A stretch of DNA of 64,000 bases from Solirhodobacter olei (GTDB lineage Bacteria > Pseudomonadota > Alphaproteobacteria > Rhodobacterales > Rhodobacteraceae), in NCBI RefSeq assembly GCF_004010155.1, contig NZ_RRYH01000018.1, positions 62,001 through 126,000 of the forward strand, written 5' to 3'. Position 1 is the stretch's first letter; each line of letters opens with the position of its first letter. Under the pieces are notes generated by a model, which saw only the letters and a list, made by a program, of their open reading frames with translations, was not told the DNA's origin and ran no database searches. This document shows positions 59,199 to 64,000 of this stretch, one piece after another. The translations under genes were made by a program, and so were the position numbers.

Positions 59199-60032
59199 CT
59201 AGTTGCCCGTCGCGGGCGCTGCGGGGGCGGTCCCAGGCGCCGCGTCGGGCGGTGGCTTGGAGGGCGCCGCACCCGACCCGGCCGCACCCGGCGCTGCGGG
59301 GGCCGCAGGCTTGGGTGCGTTCAGCGCCGGCGCGTTGGTGCCGGGCGCCGTGCCCTCGGGTGTGTTCTTGTCCAGCGCAGCGCCATCGCCGATCTTGGCA
59401 TTGATCCGGGCGATGGCGCGGTCTGTCACGTCGATGCCGCTGAACGACAGGAAGATGGCCTGCCGGTTCAGGATCGCCACGGCCCCATCCTCGCGGATCA
59501 GGTTGGCCAGGATCGGCAGCACCAGCTGCAGGAACTTCTTCCGCTCCGCCTCGCGCCGGGTGCCGAGCGCCTTGTTCTTGTCGTCCTGCTCCTTGCGGAT
59601 GCGCTGGACCTTGGCGTCGAAGGCATCGGCGAGCTTGCGGAACGCGTCGGGCGCCATCTTCGGGCGCTCCTCGGTCAGCTGCTTCTCCTCGGTCTTGAGC
59701 GCATCCTCGATCTTGCGGTTCTGAGACGCGAGCGCGCGGGCCTGCGCCTCCAGGTCGCGTTCCACCCGCTTGCCATAGTCGGAATCGGTGAACAGGCGAT
59801 CGGGGTCGATCGTCAGAACCGGGCTCGGAATGGTCACGCCGCCATTGCCGCCGCCCAGGGCCTTGCCGGCCTCGGGTTTCAGCGCCGGCGCCGCACCGTT
59901 TGCCGTATTCGCCGCCGGCTGCCCCTGCCCCTGCGCGGGCTGCCCGGCTGCCGTCTGCCCGGCCGCCGGCATGACCCCGAGGGCCAGCGCCAGCGCCGCC
60001 AGTCCGGCCCGGGCTGCCCCCGGCGCGCGCAT
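59199..60032 (-). CDS. OmpH/Skp-family periplasmic chaperone with a Pro/Ala-rich tail
   Basis: 277 residues. Signal peptide 1-25. A Gly/Ala/Gln-rich linker (26-65), then the OmpH domain (about 70-205) with the coiled-coil EAQARALASQNRKIEDALKTEEKQL (in part) and the C-terminal strand region, then a low-complexity tail of Ala, Pro and Gly to the end. Skp holds unfolded outer-membrane proteins for BamA, encoded just upstream. The linker and tail make it about 110 residues longer than E. coli Skp. Overlaps bamA by one base (TGATG). Confidence 0.9.
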   Translation of the reverse strand: MRAPGAARAGLAALALALGVMPAAGQTAAGQPAQGQGQPAANTANGAAPALKPEAGKALGGGNGGVTIPSPVLTIDPDRLFTDSDYGKRVERDLEAQARALASQNRKIEDALKTEEKQLTEERPKMAPDAFRKLADAFDAKVQRIRKEQDDKNKALGTRREAERKKFLQLVLPILANLIREDGAVAILNRQAIFLSFSGIDVTDRAIARINAKIGDGAALDKNTPEGTAPGTNAPALNAPKPAAPAAPGAAGSGAAPSKPPPDAAPGTAPAAPATGN

Positions 60033-62380
60033 CAGAACTGCGTCGCCAGGGTCAGGTCGAAGTTCTGCGTCTTGTCATAGGGCATCTTCTTGATCGCCCG
60101 GCTGAAGTCGAAGCGCAGCGGCCCGATCGGGGTGGACCAGAACAGCGAGAGGCCAACGGTGGACCGCAGGTGGAAACTGTCGTCGACCGTGCCCCCGGTG
60201 CCCGCGGTGTTCTTCAGCCCCCAGACGGAGCCGGTATCCACGAACACCCCGCCAGAGACGCCGTAGTCATCCGGCAGCCCCACCGGGAACCGCGCCTCGA
60301 ACCGCGCCACGGCGTAGAAATTACCGCCGAGCGCATTGTTGCCCCCCGCCGTCGTGTCGCGCGGGCCAAGGCCATTCGGCTCGAAGCCGATGATCTTGTT
60401 GTTCAGGAAGTAGCGGTCGAGCACGTTGCTGTCCTGCCCGTGCAGCATCGAAAGCACGCCGCCCTCCAGCTCCGCCTTCAGCGTCACCGCCTCATGCGCC
60501 ACCTTGGTTTCGGCCGAGACCAGCGCCGAGGAGGCGATGTATTTCTCGGTCCCGCCGAAGCCGGCAAGGTCCTGGCTCAGCTTGAAACGGAAGACCGATT
60601 TCGGGTTCAGCCCGTCGCGGTTCGAATCGTAGCTGTAGGTGTAGCCGAAGGCGCTGACCGTGCCGGCCTTGCTCTCGGACTGGATGATGGCAGATGTGTC
60701 GCTGTCGATATTGTGCAGGACGCGCCGCTCGGCATCGTAGCGCAGCTGCAGCCGGCCCCGGGCGCTGATCGGGAAGGTCAGGCTCGGGCTGAAGCTGAGA
60801 ATGCGGGTGTCGTAGGTCGTGTAGCTGTGCGTCGCTGTGACGTAGCCGCCGTTGATCCCCAGATCGAGGTTGCGACCAAACAGCGCCGGCTCGTCGAAGC
60901 TGATCGAGGAGTTGCGGTCGCTCGAGGTGGTGTTGATCGACACCCCCACGTGCTGGCCGCGGCCAAGGAAGTTGGCCTCGTTGAACGACAGCGCCACCCC
61001 GAAGCCCGTGCTCACCCCGTAAGTGCCGCCGATGGAAAGCGAGCCAGTCGGCTGCTCCACCACGTTGACGTTGACAATCGCCTCGTCGGGCGCAGAGCCC
61101 TGCTTGGTGGTGACCTGCACGCTCTTGAAATAGCCGAGCGCCTTGATCCGGTTCTCCGCCGCTTTCAGCTCGCGCGGGTTCAGCGGGTCGCCCTCGCTCT
61201 GGTGGAACTGCTGGCGGATCACGCGGTCGAGCGTGGTCGAGTTGCCCTCGATGTCGATCCGCTGGATGAACATCTTCGGACCCCGGTCGATGACGAAATC
61301 GACGTTGACGGCGAGGTTGCGGTCATCGCGCGTGATCTTCGGGGTGATGCGGATGAAGTTCAGCCCCTGCCGGGCGGCGAGGTTCTGCATCCGCAGCGCC
61401 GTCGCATCGATCGCGTTGGGCGAATAGGTCTCGCCCTTGCTGATGCGGATCTGGCTCTGGAAGGCCTTCAGGTCGATCCCCTTCAGCGCGGTGGAGGCGG
61501 TCGCCTTTTCGAAGTGATACTTCTGCCCTTCCTGGATCATGAAAGTCAGGAAGAAGCCGTTGCGCTGCCGGTCGAGCTGGGCGCTCGCGTTCAGGATCCG
61601 AAAGTCGATGTAGCCGCGCGAGTGGTAGAACTCGGTCAGCGCCTTCCTGTCCTGCTCCAGCCGGTTCTCGGAGAAGGTGTTGTTGGTGAACAGGAAGTGC
61701 AGCAGCCCCGCCTGCTTGGTTGACAGCACCTGGCGCAGACGGTGGGTGGAGAAGGCATGGTTGCCGATGATCGTCAGACGCTGCACCTCGACGGTCTGGC
61801 CCTCGTCGATCTTGAAGACGAGGTCGACCCGGTTCTGGCTGCGCGGAATGATCTGCGGCGTCACCTCGGCGGCGAAGCGCTTGGTCTGGCGATAGGCCTC
61901 GGTGATCGCGGCGGCATCGGCCTCGGCCTGGGCCGGGGAATAGACGCGGCGCGACTGCGACTTGATGATCTTGGCGAGCTGGTCGCTCTTGATCCGCTTA
62001 TTGCCCTCGAAATTGATCACGTTGATCGTCGGGAATTCCTTCACCGCGATCACCAGGGTGGACCCTTCGGGCGTCAGCGTCACGGTCTGGAACAGCCCGG
62101 AATCGGAGATCCGCTGGTAGGCCGCGTTCAGGTCCGCGTCGCTGATCGTCTTGTTGAGCGGAATCGCGGCATAGGTCTTGACCGAGGAGGCATCGATCCG
62201 CTGCAGCCCCGCGACCTTGATGCGACTGAAGCTGTAATCCGCCGCCCGCGCCGCCGGGGCCTGCAGCACCCAGAGCATTGAAACGGCAAGAATTGCCAGA
62301 ATTTTCAGGATGTTGGACGCCATCATCCGGTCCACGCCCCGGCCGCGCGCGCCTGCCCGGGCCCCGCCTTCGTCCTGCAT
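60032..62380 (-). CDS. bamA: Outer-membrane protein assembly factor BamA
   Basis: Up to 782 residues. Signal sequence (KILAILAVSMLWVLQAPAARA), five POTRA domains (about 47-425), then a 16-strand beta-barrel ending in the aromatic C-terminal residue F (NFDLTLATQF). GPLRFDFSRAIKK and the VRGF-like loop region are in the barrel. Inserts beta-barrel proteins into the outer membrane. The ATG at 62380 has AGGGA close upstream; an ATG pair at 62326/62323 directly before the signal peptide is an alternative start with a weaker ribosome site. Confidence 0.95.
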   Translation of the reverse strand: MQDEGGARAGARGRGVDRMMASNILKILAILAVSMLWVLQAPAARAADYSFSRIKVAGLQRIDASSVKTYAAIPLNKTISDADLNAAYQRISDSGLFQTVTLTPEGSTLVIAVKEFPTINVINFEGNKRIKSDQLAKIIKSQSRRVYSPAQAEADAAAITEAYRQTKRFAAEVTPQIIPRSQNRVDLVFKIDEGQTVEVQRLTIIGNHAFSTHRLRQVLSTKQAGLLHFLFTNNTFSENRLEQDRKALTEFYHSRGYIDFRILNASAQLDRQRNGFFLTFMIQEGQKYHFEKATASTALKGIDLKAFQSQIRISKGETYSPNAIDATALRMQNLAARQGLNFIRITPKITRDDRNLAVNVDFVIDRGPKMFIQRIDIEGNSTTLDRVIRQQFHQSEGDPLNPRELKAAENRIKALGYFKSVQVTTKQGSAPDEAIVNVNVVEQPTGSLSIGGTYGVSTGFGVALSFNEANFLGRGQHVGVSINTTSSDRNSSISFDEPALFGRNLDLGINGGYVTATHSYTTYDTRILSFSPSLTFPISARGRLQLRYDAERRVLHNIDSDTSAIIQSESKAGTVSAFGYTYSYDSNRDGLNPKSVFRFKLSQDLAGFGGTEKYIASSALVSAETKVAHEAVTLKAELEGGVLSMLHGQDSNVLDRYFLNNKIIGFEPNGLGPRDTTAGGNNALGGNFYAVARFEARFPVGLPDDYGVSGGVFVDTGSVWGLKNTAGTGGTVDDSFHLRSTVGLSLFWSTPIGPLRFDFSRAIKKMPYDKTQNFDLTLATQF

Positions 62381-62489
62381 CTGTCCCTACCGCTCGTTAA
62401 GGAAATCCGGTCGATCCTTGCTAGCGGGAATGGGGGGGGATGTCAAAAGGCACGGGGAAGGAAAAGATGGCGTGGGATCGCGGGCCGAC

Positions 62490-62510
62490 GGTGCGCAATC
62501 GGTGCGCACC
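62490..62510. repeat. Palindromic repeat, variant copy 8
   Basis: Arms GGTGCGCA (62490-62497) and TGCGCACC (62503-62510) around AATCG-type loop (ATCGG with flank), without the CGTAG leader. Same stem as the other copies. Confidence 0.7.
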
Positions 62511-62545
62511 CTGCCCCGGAAGACAGCGCCAGCGCCCGCCTCCCC

Positions 62546-62575
62546 GAAAACGCAAAAGGGCGGCCGAAGCCGCCC
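62546..62575 (-). terminator. Rho-independent terminator of the small membrane ORF
   Basis: On the minus strand, GGGCGGC and GCCGCCC around TTCG, followed by TTTTGCGTTTT. Begins about 29 bp after the ORF stop and separates it from bamA. Confidence 0.85.
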
Positions 62576-62603
62576 GGATCGTCATGCTGTACGCCGGCTG
62601 CCG

Positions 62604-62744
62604 TCAGAGGCCGACGATCGCCTGGCCGAGGAACGCACCGGCAAGAAGCCCGACCACCACGGTGCCGAGCGCGAAAAGCCGGTCCCAGTTCAGCCAGACG
62701 AGAAGCGAAAGCCCCTCATAGCCCTGCTGCATCACCGCTTGCAT
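62604..62744 (-). CDS. Small single-pass membrane protein between rseP and bamA, 46 aa
   Basis: MQAVMQQGYEGLSLLVWLNW, then a hydrophobic helix (about residues 22-43, LFALGTVVVGLLAGAFLGQA). GGAGGG lies 5-6 bases upstream of the ATG at 62744, and a strong terminator follows, so a one-gene or rseP-linked transcript is supported. No known family is recognised. Its place between the site-2 protease RseP and BamA suggests an envelope role, but the sequence gives no proof. Confidence 0.72.
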   Translation of the reverse strand: MQAVMQQGYEGLSLLVWLNWDRLFALGTVVVGLLAGAFLGQAIVGL

Positions 62745-62855
62745 GATCGCCCTCCTGAGCATTCACCCCGGAATCCGGGATCATTCGGGAGATAGGCGCC
62801 GAATATGGCCGGAATGCGGCAATCTCATGGTGCCTTTTGGGGCGCCCGCCTGCCC

Positions 62856-64000
62856 TCAGGGGCAGAAGACGTCGTTCGACAGCGCAAAGGCCATCAGCGC
62901 CAGGATGGCAAACAGCCCGCCGCCCATCAGCAGCCGCAGCGCCCGGTCGCTCGGCGGCCGCCCCGCCACAGCCTCCCAGGCGTGGAACACCAGGTGCCCA
63001 CCATCGAGCACCGGCACCGGGAAAAGGTTCAGCAGACCCACCGCGGTCGACAGCATGGCGATGAAGCTCAGGAAGGTCAGCGCCCCCTGGCTCGCCGCCG
63101 CGCCCGAGGTCTCGGCGATCCCCAGCGGCCCGTGCAGGTTGCAGGCGCTGATCGCCCCCGTCACCATGTGCCAGAGGCCCGAAAGGCTGGTGAAGATCAC
63201 GTAGCGGGTCTGCGACACCGCCATCCCAAGCGCCTCGAACGGACCCGGCAGGCGGGTGTCAGGGCTGAAGAAAAGCCCCCCCGACACCCCGATCAGCCAG
63301 CGCGTCTGGAAGGCGCCGCCGGTGGTCGGCAGGTCGCTCCGGCGCGGCTTCAGCGTGACGGACAGCGTCTTGCCATCGCGCCAGACGGTCAGCTTCAACG
63401 GCGCACCGCCGCCGTTCACCACGTCCTTGCGCAACTCCTCGAAGGTCGAGATCGGCTTGCCATCCACCGCGGTGAAGACGTCGCCCGCCTTGATCCCCGC
63501 CGCATAGGCCGCCGATTGCGGCGCCACCGCTTCGGCCCGCGCTGGCATCGGGTTCGGGCCCGTCACCGTCATCTCCTGCCCGTCGCGGCGGATCTTGTAG
63601 CTGACCGAGGGCTCGGACACGAGCGAGCCCGCCGTGCTATAGAAGCTCTCGGTATTCGGCGTGGCCTTGCCATCGATGGCAAGGATCTGGTCGCCGGGCC
63701 TGAGCGCGTCGGCGGTTGCGGCCGGCGCGGGCTTCAGCTTTCCGACCGTGACGGGCGCGGTCGGCACCCCCTGAGCATAGGCCAGGATGACCAGCAGGAA
63801 GATCGAGAAGATCAGGTTGAACGCCGGCCCCGCCACCACGGTTGCCGCCCGCGCCCAGAGCGGCGCCCCATGCATCGAATGGCGCCTCTGATCCTCGCTC
63901 AGCCCCTCCATCGCGTGCTCGTCGCGGCCCGAGGCCGCGTCGCTGTCGCCGAGAAAACGCACGTAACCCCCGAAGGGCAGTGCCGAGACCTGCCAGCGTG
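62856..64000 (-). CDS. rseP: Site-2 intramembrane protease RseP (5' end missing)
   Basis: Metalloprotease that cuts membrane-bound substrates such as anti-sigma factors. The frame is open to the window edge; about 380 residues are seen, from WQVSALPFGGYVRFLGD on. The N-terminal HExxH lies outside. Visible are the second transmembrane helix (WARAATVVAGPAFNLIFSIFLLVI), two PDZ domains (about 75-260) and the conserved NLFPVPVLDGGHL, whose Asp is a metal ligand, near the C-terminus. Confidence 0.95.
   Translation of the reverse strand, partial: RWQVSALPFGGYVRFLGDSDAASGRDEHAMEGLSEDQRRHSMHGAPLWARAATVVAGPAFNLIFSIFLLVILAYAQGVPTAPVTVGKLKPAPAATADALRPGDQILAIDGKATPNTESFYSTAGSLVSEPSVSYKIRRDGQEMTVTGPNPMPARAEAVAPQSAAYAAGIKAGDVFTAVDGKPISTFEELRKDVVNGGGAPLKLTVWRDGKTLSVTLKPRRSDLPTTGGAFQTRWLIGVSGGLFFSPDTRLPGPFEALGMAVSQTRYVIFTSLSGLWHMVTGAISACNLHGPLGIAETSGAAASQGALTFLSFIAMLSTAVGLLNLFPVPVLDGGHLVFHAWEAVAGRPPSDRALRLLMGGGLFAILALMAFALSNDVFCP

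Noticed and set aside
60600-60640. GGTTCGAATC word resembling a tRNA T-arm
   Set aside because: It lies inside bamA; no acceptor or anticodon stem fits around it.

Overview
The window is about 64 kb of very GC-rich chromosome, densely packed with coding sequence. Gene content points to an alphaproteobacterium of the Rhodobacteraceae/Rhodobacterales type: a sciP-ctrA pair, an LpxI-type lipid A pathway, a cysG-DUF2849-cysI-cysH-DUF934 sulfur operon, hydroxyectoine-type eutB/eutC genes and dispersed palindromes in the intergenic gaps. The genus cannot be fixed from the sequence alone. Nothing looks like a phage, plasmid, insertion sequence or CRISPR array, and no tRNA or rRNA gene was seen. The window cuts two genes: purL at the left edge and rseP at the right edge.

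Layout. 1-31 kb is mostly housekeeping: purL (partial), a 40-residue membrane peptide, ligA-recG, the cell-cycle regulators sciP-ctrA, mnmA, divergent katG/oxyR, an isoprenylcysteine-methyltransferase-like protein, an Lrp regulator divergent from a sulfite/APS assimilation operon, ferredoxin-NADP reductase, an RcnB-like protein, chaC, a cupin-glycosyltransferase pair, a DUF72 protein, thrS, a cold-shock gene, an epimerase-like protein, a glutathione transferase and a MATE exporter. 30.5-38.3 kb is an accessory catabolic locus: a GntR regulator and an ArgE-like deacylase diverge from an ehuBCDA-type ABC transporter followed by eutB, eutC and an AsnC regulator, which suggests hydroxyectoine-related solute uptake and use. 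A fasciclin protein separates it from the next locus.

39.1-49.9 kb is a galactoside locus. An IclR regulator and an ABC ATPase diverge from a binding protein, two permeases, a GH36 alpha-galactosidase, KDGal kinase, KDPGal aldolase and a GH42 beta-galactosidase. A good promoter and an IclR-type inverted repeat lie in the divergent gap. 49.9-55.8 kb looks like an aromatic ring-cleavage locus: 4-oxalomesaconate tautomerase (GalD type), CHA aldolase (GalC/LigK type), a catechol-2,3-dioxygenase-like VOC enzyme and a PIG-L 4-oxalomesaconate hydratase (GalB type). These diverge from a DUF1932 dehydrogenase and a LysR-type regulator that carries two successive helix-turn-helix domains. 55.8-64 kb is the envelope cluster rseP, small membrane ORF, bamA, ompH, fabZ, lpxA, lpxI, lpxB.

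The most interesting items are: the pairing of a catechol-2,3-dioxygenase-like enzyme with the gallate/protocatechuate 4,5-cleavage lower pathway and the double-HTH LysR; the ectoine-type locus with an ArgE-like enzyme where DoeA/DoeB would be expected; a mosaic intergenic repeat of about 205 bp with an embedded palindrome; and two copies of a 44-bp array of 11-bp iterons. All functional assignments rest on motifs and gene context read by eye.
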